From Autumnicola sp041679265 (lineage in GTDB: Bacteria > Bacteroidota > Bacteroidia > Flavobacteriales > Flavobacteriaceae), in the NCBI RefSeq assembly GCF_041679265.1, contig NZ_JBGFSM010000001.1, positions 1 to 64,000 on the forward strand: DNA of 64,000 bases, written 5' to 3'. Under the pieces are notes generated by a model. The model did no database searches. It had not been told where the DNA came from and saw only the letters and a list, made by a program, of their open reading frames with translations. This document shows positions 43,815 to 51,633 of the stretch, piece after piece; positions within the stretch are counted from its first letter, which is position 1; every line of letters begins with the position of its first letter. The position numbers and the translations under genes are program-made.

Positions 43815-44047
43815 TATTTATACTTAGATATTAATTCAGAAGCCTTTTTAAAACCATTGTTTTTAAAGTCAGATTCAGAATGGTCTATCCGCCTGTTCAA
43901 TTCTTTTTTAGTCATTGGTTGTATTTCATTTTCCATGTCATTTCTTTTCTCTTTTTCCAATACTTTTTCTAATCGGGAAATAGCTTCCTCACTTTGAAGT
44001 TCTAAAAATTCTTGAACAAATTCTAATTTTCTTGAGTTTAAATCCAT
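43814..44047 (-). CDS. Antitoxin-like partner of the ParE-type remnant
   Basis: A 77-aa, highly charged helical protein. The N-terminal half (SRKLEFVQEFLELQSEEAISRLEKVLEKEKR) resembles the dimerising helices of short bacteroidetal antitoxins. The C-terminal part (KKELNRRIDHSESDFKNNGFKKASELISKYK) is a typical toxin-wrapping tail. It precedes and overlaps the toxin frame by one base, the usual antitoxin-toxin order. It remains open although the toxin is broken, so it may persist as a solitary antitoxin. Confidence 0.7.
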   Translation of the reverse strand: MDLNSRKLEFVQEFLELQSEEAISRLEKVLEKEKRNDMENEIQPMTKKELNRRIDHSESDFKNNGFKKASELISKYK

Positions 44048-44176
44048 TGAATAAACCTTTTACCAAAAATACAAAATGTAATTTATTCCTTCTATTTCTA
44101 TTGGATTTTTGTACAGCTTGTTACCAACAGCTTAAAAAGGAATTAATAAATCCTTATTTTTGAAGAAAACAGCCAA

Positions 44177-45082
44177 ATGTCTATTTCAGCAGAAGGAATT
44201 TCTAAATATTACGGGGAACAAAAAGCCCTGGACCAGGTTTCATTTTCTATTGAAAAAGGTGAAATTGTGGGTTTTTTAGGGCCGAATGGTGCAGGAAAAT
44301 CCACACTTATGAAAATACTCACCGGTTATTTGCCTGCTTCGGAAGGAAAAGCTTCAGTTAACGGAATTCCGCTGAATGAGGATATTCATCAAATTCAGAA
44401 GGGAATTGGCTATCTGCCGGAACATAATCCATTGTACCCTGAAATGTACGTGAGGGAATATCTGGCTTTTAATGCCAATATCTATAAAATAGACAAAAAG
44501 AGAATTGAAGAGGTTATTGAGCTTACCCGCCTTACGCCTGAAGCAAACAAGAAAATTGAACAGCTTTCCAAAGGTTACCGGCAGCGCGTTGGCCTGGCTT
44601 CCGCATTGTTGCATGATCCAGAAGTGCTTATTTTAGATGAACCCACCACAGGACTGGACCCAAACCAGCTCGTGGAAATACGGAATCTCATCCGCAACAT
44701 CGGGAAAAACAAAACCATTTTTCTTTCCACCCATATTATGCAGGAAGTGGAAGCCATTTGCGAAAGAGTGATTATTATTGATCACGGAAAGGTGGTGGCC
44801 GACAAAAAAATGGCCGACCTCCGGGATGAAAATGAACAAATAATTGTGGTGGAATTTGATTACCGCATTGAAGAAGTGGCTTTGCAGGAAATCCCTCATC
44901 TTTTGAATGTTAGAAATACCGGTGGCTTTATGTATGAGCTGACTTTTGATACGGAAAAAGACATGCGCCCGGCAGTTTTTGACTTTGCACATGATAACGG
45001 ATTAAAAACGCTTCAGCTAAACCGAAAAACTAAAAACCTCGAAAGCCTGTTTGCTGAATTGACAATCCCCCCAACCCGCTAA
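44177..45082 (+). CDS. gldA: Gliding-motility ABC ATPase GldA
   Basis: A 301-aa ABC ATPase. It has Walker A GPNGAGKSTLMKI, Q-loop GYLPEHNPLYPEM, signature LSKGYRQRVGLA, Walker B VLILDEPTTGLDPNQ and the H-loop STHIM. The order and the C-terminal region ending in NLESLFAELT match GldA, which with GldF/GldG forms a transporter needed for gliding in Flavobacteriia. gldF/G are not adjacent here. The last residues (IPPTR) and the TAA stop lie inside a REP-like palindrome, so the natural C-terminus has been replaced. Confidence 0.8.
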   Translation: MSISAEGISKYYGEQKALDQVSFSIEKGEIVGFLGPNGAGKSTLMKILTGYLPASEGKASVNGIPLNEDIHQIQKGIGYLPEHNPLYPEMYVREYLAFNANIYKIDKKRIEEVIELTRLTPEANKKIEQLSKGYRQRVGLASALLHDPEVLILDEPTTGLDPNQLVEIRNLIRNIGKNKTIFLSTHIMQEVEAICERVIIIDHGKVVADKKMADLRDENEQIIVVEFDYRIEEVALQEIPHLLNVRNTGGFMYELTFDTEKDMRPAVFDFAHDNGLKTLQLNRKTKNLESLFAELTIPPTR

Positions 45083-45089
45083 GGGGGAG
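45066..45089. repeat. REP-like palindrome at the gldA 3' end
   Basis: CCCCCCAACCCGCTAAGGGGG is the visible core at about 45067-45087. It supplies the last codons and stop of gldA. The same layout (C-tract, A/T pair, C-tract, short loop, G-tract) recurs at 49.9, 50.3 and 55.2 kb. Confidence 0.75.
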
Positions 45090-45129
45090 TTTCATAGAAA
45101 AGGCTGCTAAAAAGAAGAAATGTGGTGTG

Positions 45130-45153
45130 TCTCCTCGAGCGCAGTCGAGAGGT
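45130..45153. repeat. Palindrome of the CTCGA-n-TCGAG type
   Basis: CTCCTCGA-GCGCAG-TCGAGAGG is an imperfect palindrome in the gap between gldA and the convergent GIN-domain gene. I recall similar sequences between genes in other Flavobacteriaceae; it may be a second intergenic repeat family. Confidence 0.5.
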
Positions 45154-45238
45154 AGGTTTAATAATAAATAGTTCTCTACTGCCCCGAACGCACACGAATA
45201 TTACTTTCAAACATCCTTTTAAAATTCCTTTCGGGGAT

Positions 45239-45994
45239 TTAGGGGAGAAAAATTAGTTTACCTTCATAAAATTCTTCCACATCTACTTCCGCAGGGCGAT
45301 TTATGCAAATTACATCCCCAAAACTGCGGATTTCACCAACAATTGATTGCTGAGGATTCAGGATCATTTTATTGGTACCTCGGTGAAAAATTTCATAATG
45401 CTGAACAATTAAATCTTCAGCCTCCAGCCTGCCATCCCCGGCGGCAAAGAACACGTTCATATTTTCAACTTCTCCTGATAGGAAATAATTGGAATACTGG
45501 TCGTTGGTAATGCGCAGGTTGTCCACATCCAGGTTCAGCTTAAAATCGCCCACGGTAAGAATTTCAGGATCTTCTTCCTGATTGTAGGAGCGCAGCCATA
45601 AATTGTCAAATTTCAGCACGCCAATACTTTCAATGCTACTGCCGCTGCTGTTCTGCAGCCAGGAAAGATCAGGAACGGTAACATAAACCTTGGTAACTTC
45701 ATAATCCCGGAACAAATTGCAGGAATTGTTGTTTTTAATCATCAGCCTTCCATTTTCCACCTCAACCGAAACCTCATCCCGCAAATTCTTCCCGGTTTCC
45801 ACCACCACTTTTTGCTCCGCCCCCTGCTGAATTAATAATTTCACCCGTTGATACACTATAATTTCATCAAAAGCCGGCAGCGCAACTTCATCCTTTACAA
45901 TTTCGCCTGCACTTTTAAAACAGGTTACCGCCTCTTCGGGAGAACACCCTAAAAAGCTAAATATGAGCAATAGTATGTAAAGCAACTTTTTCAT
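45239..45994 (-). CDS. Lipoprotein with GIN/DUF2807-type adhesin-head domain
   Basis: About 251 aa from ATG 45994 (MKKLLYILLLIFSFLGC, a lipoprotein signal). The longer frame from 46066 lies inside the upstream gene and is not used. The mature part is a repetitive beta-solenoid pattern (FDEIIVYQRVKLLIQQG, VEVENGRLMIKNNNSC, KVYVTVPDLSWLQNSSGSSIES), as in the head-GIN domain family. It overlaps the acyloxyacyl hydrolase gene by four bases (ATGA), so both are coupled. Location is probably the outer membrane or surface; the function is unknown. Confidence 0.78.
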   Translation of the reverse strand: MKKLLYILLLIFSFLGCSPEEAVTCFKSAGEIVKDEVALPAFDEIIVYQRVKLLIQQGAEQKVVVETGKNLRDEVSVEVENGRLMIKNNNSCNLFRDYEVTKVYVTVPDLSWLQNSSGSSIESIGVLKFDNLWLRSYNQEEDPEILTVGDFKLNLDVDNLRITNDQYSNYFLSGEVENMNVFFAAGDGRLEAEDLIVQHYEIFHRGTNKMILNPQQSIVGEIRSFGDVICINRPAEVDVEEFYEGKLIFLP

Positions 45995-47094
45995 AAACGA
46001 TAGCCTAAAGTAAATTCCACAGCTTCGGCATTGGCACCATGCGAGCGCACCGTGGCAGAAATCCACCAGTCCTCATTTATTTTCCTGCCCAGGCCTATCC
46101 GGTTATATAACTGGTCCACATATTCGGTATAAGGATAATACACATAATAACCCAGCTGAGTGATCACCGAAAGTTTATTGAAATTTAGCTGGTGGCCCAC
46201 AAAAATTCCCAGCCGTTTGGCATCTTCGTCTCCCGTAGTATGTCCGGCAGGAAAAGCCACCGACTGATATTCTATATACTCCTCGAGGGCTTTGGAATAG
46301 AAAAATTCGGCCCCGGCCTGGAGGGTACTTTTTCGGTTTAAAATTTTATCAGCAAAAACAGCGGCGGTAAAAAAAGGATAATGGGCAGAGCCAATCACGC
46401 CCATGGTGTTCACTCCGCCCCGCAGCGCGAAATTAAGATGTACAGGTTCGGTATATTTTAGATCCCCAGGCTGCTTCGGGATGTATGCTGGAATTTTTTC
46501 ATGGTCCAGCGTATAATTCATCCCAATATTAAAAGCGAAAGTATTGGTACTGGAATTGGGGGATTTAAAGTCGGCATTGGAATAATGCAAAAGCGACACC
46601 CCGGCCTGGATTCCGAAGCCATTAAAAATATTCTCCCTGCGGTAATTCCCCATTAAATAAGTGGAACTTAAGATTCGGGAACCATAGGCGTTATTCTGAT
46701 AATTTTCCTCGGCATCATAAGGATTGGACGCATAGGCCAGCCCCTGCCCCACCCGCAGCATCAGGTTTCGGTTTAAAAAATAAAAATTAAGGTGCGCGTA
46801 AAGTCCGTAATTCTGCCCCAGGTGTTCATTTTTCAAATCCTGATAAGTAAAGGAATATCCCACATCCGGATAATTATACCGGCGTTCCCACTCCTTAGCT
46901 CCAAAAGTTTTCTTCTGAAAACTTAAAATAAGGCCCGTAGGATGGCCTGTAATAAGATGTGCGATATCCGGACTATGCTGAATGATTGTTCCGTAGAAAT
47001 AACTGGCTTCAAGAGAATAAATTTTTGAATTTTTCTCCTGCGCATTAATCAATCCGAAACACAAAATAAGCAGGTAGGGGGCGATTCTACTCAT
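45991..47094 (-). CDS. Acyloxyacyl hydrolase-like outer-membrane barrel
   Basis: A 367-aa protein with a signal peptide (MSRIAPYLLILCFGLINAQ) followed by alternating beta-strand pattern and a terminal aromatic/hydrophobic strand (EAVEFTLGYRL), as expected for an outer-membrane barrel. It resembles bacteroidetal proteins annotated as acyloxyacyl hydrolase (PagL-like lipid A deacylase). The catalytic residues cannot be assigned with confidence. It is followed by the GIN-domain lipoprotein with a 4-base overlap, suggesting a joint surface role. Confidence 0.65.
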   Translation of the reverse strand: MSRIAPYLLILCFGLINAQEKNSKIYSLEASYFYGTIIQHSPDIAHLITGHPTGLILSFQKKTFGAKEWERRYNYPDVGYSFTYQDLKNEHLGQNYGLYAHLNFYFLNRNLMLRVGQGLAYASNPYDAEENYQNNAYGSRILSSTYLMGNYRRENIFNGFGIQAGVSLLHYSNADFKSPNSSTNTFAFNIGMNYTLDHEKIPAYIPKQPGDLKYTEPVHLNFALRGGVNTMGVIGSAHYPFFTAAVFADKILNRKSTLQAGAEFFYSKALEEYIEYQSVAFPAGHTTGDEDAKRLGIFVGHQLNFNKLSVITQLGYYVYYPYTEYVDQLYNRIGLGRKINEDWWISATVRSHGANAEAVEFTLGYRL

Positions 47095-47141
47095 ACCGCA
47101 AAGCTAAACTTTTTAAGCAGAAAAATTTCCTGTGCCAACCT

Positions 47142-48095
47142 CTAAAATATTGCCGAGGCTATTTGCTGGATATTGGAACTTTTCCCCATAGAATAATAAT
47201 GCAGCACCGGCACACCGCCATTCATAAGTTCTTTGGATTGCTGAATGCACCACTCCACGCCAACCTGCCGCACTTCAGCATTAGTGTTACATTTCTCCAC
47301 TTCCAGGATCAGCTCTTCAGGTAAATCTATACGAAAAACCTGCGGCAGTAGCTGCAGATGACGCTTTGTAGCAATGGGTTTTATGCCAGGAATAATAGGC
47401 ACATTTATGCCGGCTTTGCGGGCATCTTCCACAAATTTGAAAAACTTGGAATTATCAAAAAACATCTGGGTCACAATATAATCTGCTCCTTTATCTACTT
47501 TCTCTTTCAGCCGCCTGAGATCTGATTTTAAAGAAGGGGCTTCAAGGTGTTTTTCAGGATATCCGGCCACTCCCACGCAAAAATCCGATTTATGATCGGC
47601 CTCGATAACATCGTGCAGATATTTGCCATTATTGAGATCCTGGATTTGCTCCACCAGTTCGCAGGCATAATTATTCCCTCCTTCCGAAGGCTCAAAATAT
47701 TTCTGATGGCTCATGGCATCGCCTCTCAGCGCCATCACATTTTCAATTCCAAGGTAGTGGCAATCTACCAGTAGATACTCAGTTTCCTGTTTGGTAAATC
47801 CCCCACATAAAACGTGCGGCACCGTATCTACATTGTATTTATGCTTTATGGCAGCACAAATTCCCACGGTTCCAGGGCGCATACGGGTAATTTGCCGGTC
47901 CAGAAGCCCGTCCCGCTCCACATATACATATTCTTCGCGGGAGGTGGTCACATCAATAAACGGTGGATTAAACTCCATGAGCGGATCTATATTATCATAT
48001 AATTCCTGAATGTTTTTCCCCTTTTTAGGCGGGATAATCTCAAAGGAAAAAAGTGTTTTGCCGTTGGCTTTTTTAATGTGTTCTGTGACTTTCAT
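47142..48095 (-). CDS. metF: 5,10-methylenetetrahydrofolate reductase MetF
   Basis: A 317-aa flavoprotein supplying methyl-THF to methionine synthase. Family motifs are FSFEIIPPKKG at the start, DVTTSREEY, NVMALRGDAM, VGVAGYPEKH, ADYIVTQMFFDN and NVPIIPGIKPI. It lies downstream of the two metH genes on the same strand but is separated from them by 376 bp containing a structured element, so it probably has its own control. Length is normal. Confidence 0.95.
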   Translation of the reverse strand: MKVTEHIKKANGKTLFSFEIIPPKKGKNIQELYDNIDPLMEFNPPFIDVTTSREEYVYVERDGLLDRQITRMRPGTVGICAAIKHKYNVDTVPHVLCGGFTKQETEYLLVDCHYLGIENVMALRGDAMSHQKYFEPSEGGNNYACELVEQIQDLNNGKYLHDVIEADHKSDFCVGVAGYPEKHLEAPSLKSDLRRLKEKVDKGADYIVTQMFFDNSKFFKFVEDARKAGINVPIIPGIKPIATKRHLQLLPQVFRIDLPEELILEVEKCNTNAEVRQVGVEWCIQQSKELMNGGVPVLHYYSMGKSSNIQQIASAIF

Positions 48096-48119
48096 GTAAA
48101 CCGTTAATTCTTTTTATTT

Positions 48120-48218
48120 GGGCGTTGCCTGGCGGCCCGGGCTTTCCGCTTTATCTTTTTTAGGGTACTGCGCTTCGCTTCGTACCCTAAAAAAGGATGC
48201 CGCTGCAATCCCTAACGC
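48120..48218 (-). ncRNA. Structured intergenic element (Flavo-1-like)
   Basis: On the minus strand the element starts GCGTTAGGGATTGCAGCGGC and ends CAACGCCC, with outer GCGTT/AACGC pairing. Its core is CTTTTTTAGGGTAC and its exact inverse (48155-48168 with 48182-48195), followed by AAAGCGGAAAGCCCG. I recall this 'AGCGGCATCC...GCGGAAAGCCCG' layout as common between genes in Flavobacteriia, possibly the described Flavo-1 motif. The identification is from memory. It also makes a strong bidirectional hairpin between metH and metF. Confidence 0.5.
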
Positions 48219-48358
48219 ATTTTAGCTGTAAGCTTTAAATTTAAATTTTCTATTAATTGTAATTCAAATATTCCTTAAGCTGAATTTATTCAGCTTTTCT
48301 ATAATTCCGAAACAAGCCCCCTCACGCCAGGCAGGTTCAGATTAGCAAATTATTTTTT

Positions 48359-48393
48359 AAGTCCTGCCAAATTTTAAAAACCTGGAGGGACTT
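48359..48393. repeat. Imperfect hairpin AAGTCC...GGGACTT
   Basis: AAGTCCTGCCA and TGGAGGGACTT can pair with two mismatches around an A/T-rich loop. Together with CTTGCAGGTCT at 48435 it resembles the AGACCT...AGGTCT palindromes used as terminators elsewhere in the window (27593). The rest of 48219-48471 shows no gene. Confidence 0.45.
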
Positions 48394-48471
48394 TACCATA
48401 TTTTCTCCCGTAGGGCATACAAGTTTTTTGAAACCTTGCAGGTCTACTGATTACTCACTACTAAATACTAT

Positions 48472-51400
48472 TTACTCATCAGCAATATTTGGATTTAGCC
48501 ATTTTTCGGCTTTTTTAAAACTGATGCCTTTTCTTTTTGCAAAATCCTTCACCTGGTCTTCCTTAATCTTCCCCAATCCAAAATAACGGGCTTCGGGATT
48601 AGCGAAATAATAGCCGCTTACACTGGCCGCCGGCCACATGGCCAGGCTTTCGGTTAATTTTACATCAATATTTTCTTCAACTTTCAACAAATCCCAGATT
48701 GTTAATTTTTCCAGGTGATCAGGGCAGGCCGGGTAACCCGGCGCAGGCCGAATCCCTTTATATTCTTCTTTGATCAAATCTTCATTGGTAAGATTTTCTT
48801 CCGAAGCATATCCCCAATCCTCCTTTCTTACTTTTTTATGAAGATATTCCGCAAAAGCTTCCGCTAAACGATCGGCCAGGGCCTTGATCATAATCGAATT
48901 ATAATCGTCGTGGTTTTTTTCAAATTCCGCAGCGATTTCTGCTGTTCCAAAACCGGTGGTCACACAGAAAAAACCTAAATAGTCCTGAATTCCGCTTTCT
49001 TTTGGCGCTATAAAATCGGCCAGGGCGAAATTTGGCTTTTCGCCATGCTTTTTAAGCTGCTGACGCAGCGTCCTAAAAAGTTTTGTTCTTTCTTCAGAAC
49101 CTTCTTCATAACGGACTTCAATATCATCATCATTCACCGTATTAGCTTCAAAAAGGCCAAATATCGCCTTTGCTTTCAATAGTTTTTCATCCAGGATTCT
49201 TTTTAGCAAAGCCTGGGCATCGTTAAAAAGAATTTGCGCCTGCTCCCCTACTTTTTCATCCTTTAAAATATTTGGATACCGGCCGTGCAAATCCCAGCTT
49301 CTAAAGAATGGGGACCAGTCTATGTAATCTTTCAATTTCTCCAACTCGAAATCTTCGATCACCTGGACTCCCAGCTTTTTCGGCTTGATAATTTCAGTAT
49401 TATTCCAGTCAATCTTAAACTTGTTCGCCCGTGCTTCTTCAATACTCAGGAAAGATTTTACTTTGCTGCGCTTCTTGAAATTCGCGCGGAATTTATCATA
49501 TTCAGCCTTAAGGTCACTTTTATATTTTTCACGGGTGGCCTCCTTCAGCAAATCCCCAACCACGGTAACGGCACGGGAAGCGTCATTCACATGCGCGACG
49601 GCGTGCTTGTATTGGGGGTCAATTTTTACAGCAGTATGGGCTTTAGAAGTCGTGGCACCGCCAATAAGCAACGGAACCTCAAAATTCTGCCGCTGCATTT
49701 CCTTCGCCAGGAAAACCATTTCATCGAGCGACGGGGTGATCAATCCGCTTAAACCTATGGCATCTACATTTTCAGCCTTGGCGGTTTCTATGATCTTTTC
49801 AGGAGGCACCATGACGCCCAAATCTATAATTTCATAATTATTACAACCCAGCACAACACTCACAATATTTTTACCAATATCGTGTACATCTCCTTTTACG
49901 GTGGCCATTAAAACTTTTCCAGCCCCCCCCGCCCCCGATGGGGGTGCTTTTTTCAGCTCAAGCAGAATTTTCTTCTGCACATCATCAATATCGCTTATTA
50001 GTCTTTCATTACTAAAGCGGATAACCCGAAAACCCTGCTCGTTGAGCCACTTTGTTCTTTCTTCATCACTTTTTTTATGCTCCGGATGCTGATGGATTAA
50101 TCCGTCCACTTCTATAATCAAATGCTCCTTGAGGCAAACAAAATCTGCTATATAGCTACCAATAATATGCTGCCGGCGGAATTTATAGCCTTCAAGTTTT
50201 TTATTACTAAGAACATTCCATAATACGCGCTCCGCTTCAGTAGATTTCCCATAGCGCATCGTTTGGGCAAACTTCTTCATCCTACCATAAAGCGCCGGCT
50301 CTGCGGTGCGCCAGTACTGCTCCCCCTTCGGGGGTTGGGGGACCTGATTCTTTTTTGCTTCCTCAATATATGGCAGTAGGTACGCAACAGCTTTTTTCAT
50401 TACCCGCGCTGACTTTACCACCTGCGGCAGGAACATTTTTCCGCTTCCAAAAAGATCACCCACCACATTCATCCCAATCATCAGGTGACCTTCAATTACC
50501 TCTATGGGTTTATCGGCTTCCAGTCTTGCGGCTTCAACATCTTCAATAATATAAGCATCTACTCCTTTTACCAAAGCGTGCGTAATCCTTTCCTGCAGCG
50601 GCTTTTCCCTCCAGGACAGGTCTACTTTACTCTCTTTAGCCGTGCCCACTACATTTTCAGCAAAATCGAGTAGTCTTTCTGTGGCATCTTCCCTTCTATC
50701 CAGAATTACATCTTCCACGTGCTCTAAAAGATCCTTAGGAATTTCGTCATATACCTCGAGCATAGAAGGGTTCACGATCCCAATATTCATCCCGGCTTTA
50801 ATCGCGTGATATAGAAAAACGGAATGCATGGCCTCCCGCACCGGGTTATTCCCACGGAAAGAAAAAGAGACATTACTCACACCCCCGCTTACACTGCAAT
50901 GGGGTAGATTTTCCTTTACCCAGCGCGTGCCTTCAATAAAATCGATCGCGTTGCGCTTATGCTCATCCATGCCGGTGCCCACCGGGAAAATATTTAAATC
51001 GAAAATGATATCTTCCGGAGGGAATTTTACTTTATTGACCAAAAGATCATAAGAGCGTTTGGCAATTTCTATGCGCCGCTCATAATTATCGGCCTGGCCT
51101 TTTTCATCAAAAGCCATTACGATTACAGCAGCGCCGTAACGTTTAATTTTTTTTGCATGATTTATAAATTCTTCTTCTCCTTCTTTTAAACTAATGGAGT
51201 TCACCACGCATTTCCCCTGCACTACCTGCAGGCCGGCCTCGATAATTTCCCATTTTGAACTGTCTATCATAATAGGCACCCGGGCAATATCGGGTTCAGC
51301 GACTACCAGGTTCAGGAATTTTACCATGGCCTCTTTGCCTTCAATAAGGCCGTCATCCATATTAATATCGATAATCTGTGCACCGTTATCTACCTGTTCA

Positions 51401-51633
51401 CGGGCCACCTCCAGTGCTTCATCATAATTTTCTTCTTTGATAAGCCTAAGAAATTTTCTGGAACCCGCAACGTTGGTACGTTCCCCCACATTCACAAAAT
51501 TGCTTTCCTGGGTGATCACCAAGGGTTCCAGTCCCGATAGTTTAAGAGGACGAATAGCCCCTCCCGGCCTCCCGAGAGGAGAGGAGTCTTTTTCCTTTAT
51601 TTTTTCTGAATTAATCTCTTCTAACATGCTCAT
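48472..51633 (-). CDS. metH: Cobalamin-dependent methionine synthase, large part, with inserted DUF559 domain
   Basis: A 1053-aa protein starting four bases inside the end of the homocysteine-methyltransferase gene. The pterin-binding domain spans about 40-300 (FVNVGERTNVAGS, IIDINMDDGLIEG), the cobalamin cap about 335-425, the B12 Rossmann domain from about 572 (KGDVHDIGKNIV carries the axial His) and the SAM-activation domain after about 710 (RPAPGYPACPDH). Residues 431-571 are foreign: a DUF559 nuclease-like domain flanked by proline/glycine-rich REP-encoded linkers (QPPKGEQ; APPSGAGGAG), exactly in the hinge between cap and B12 domains. Residues 16-26 (DSSPLGRPGGA) encode a second REP copy. 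The reading frame is open throughout. Confidence 0.93.
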   Translation of the reverse strand: MSMLEEINSEKIKEKDSSPLGRPGGAIRPLKLSGLEPLVITQESNFVNVGERTNVAGSRKFLRLIKEENYDEALEVAREQVDNGAQIIDINMDDGLIEGKEAMVKFLNLVVAEPDIARVPIMIDSSKWEIIEAGLQVVQGKCVVNSISLKEGEEEFINHAKKIKRYGAAVIVMAFDEKGQADNYERRIEIAKRSYDLLVNKVKFPPEDIIFDLNIFPVGTGMDEHKRNAIDFIEGTRWVKENLPHCSVSGGVSNVSFSFRGNNPVREAMHSVFLYHAIKAGMNIGIVNPSMLEVYDEIPKDLLEHVEDVILDRREDATERLLDFAENVVGTAKESKVDLSWREKPLQERITHALVKGVDAYIIEDVEAARLEADKPIEVIEGHLMIGMNVVGDLFGSGKMFLPQVVKSARVMKKAVAYLLPYIEEAKKNQVPQPPKGEQYWRTAEPALYGRMKKFAQTMRYGKSTEAERVLWNVLSNKKLEGYKFRRQHIIGSYIADFVCLKEHLIIEVDGLIHQHPEHKKSDEERTKWLNEQGFRVIRFSNERLISDIDDVQKKILLELKKAPPSGAGGAGKVLMATVKGDVHDIGKNIVSVVLGCNNYEIIDLGVMVPPEKIIETAKAENVDAIGLSGLITPSLDEMVFLAKEMQRQNFEVPLLIGGATTSKAHTAVKIDPQYKHAVAHVNDASRAVTVVGDLLKEATREKYKSDLKAEYDKFRANFKKRSKVKSFLSIEEARANKFKIDWNNTEIIKPKKLGVQVIEDFELEKLKDYIDWSPFFRSWDLHGRYPNILKDEKVGEQAQILFNDAQALLKRILDEKLLKAKAIFGLFEANTVNDDDIEVRYEEGSEERTKLFRTLRQQLKKHGEKPNFALADFIAPKESGIQDYLGFFCVTTGFGTAEIAAEFEKNHDDYNSIMIKALADRLAEAFAEYLHKKVRKEDWGYASEENLTNEDLIKEEYKGIRPAPGYPACPDHLEKLTIWDLLKVEENIDVKLTESLAMWPAASVSGYYFANPEARYFGLGKIKEDQVKDFAKRKGISFKKAEKWLNPNIADE
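49921..50344 (-). mobile_element. REP-flanked DUF559 (Vsr-like nuclease) insertion inside metH
   Basis: A 424-bp unit bounded by inverted REP-like palindromes: CCCCCAACCCCCGAAGGGGG inward from the 5' side (50344-50318) and AGCCCCCCCCGCCCCCGATG inward from the 3' side (49921-49947). Between them is a complete DUF559 domain, with internal ATG at 50280 (MetH residue 452): MRYGKSTEAERVLWNVLSN, KFRRQHIIGSYIADFVC, HLIIEVDGLIHQH and GFRVIRFSNERL. The putative PD-(D/E)xK residues (D in ADF, E in IEVDG) are kept. There is no stop codon, so it is translated as part of MetH. Confidence 0.85.
51557..51588. repeat. REP-like palindrome near the metH 5' end
   Basis: CCCCTCCCGGCCTCCCGAGA followed by GGAGAGGAG. 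It is translated in frame as SSPLGRPGGA (residues 17-26 of MetH), between the N-terminal helix and the pterin-binding domain. It is a cargo-free copy of the family seen around the DUF559 unit. Confidence 0.7.

Noticed and set aside
45994..46066. N-terminal extension of the GIN-domain gene (MDFCHGALAW...)
   Set aside because: It overlaps the coding end of the acyloxyacyl hydrolase gene. A lipoprotein signal at 45994 with an ATGA overlap is the natural start.
49921..50344. DUF559 insertion in MetH as an intein
   Set aside because: No splicing motifs are present: the residue after the insert is not Cys/Ser/Thr, there is no terminal His-Asn, and no Hint domain blocks are found. The linkers are encoded by palindromic repeats instead.
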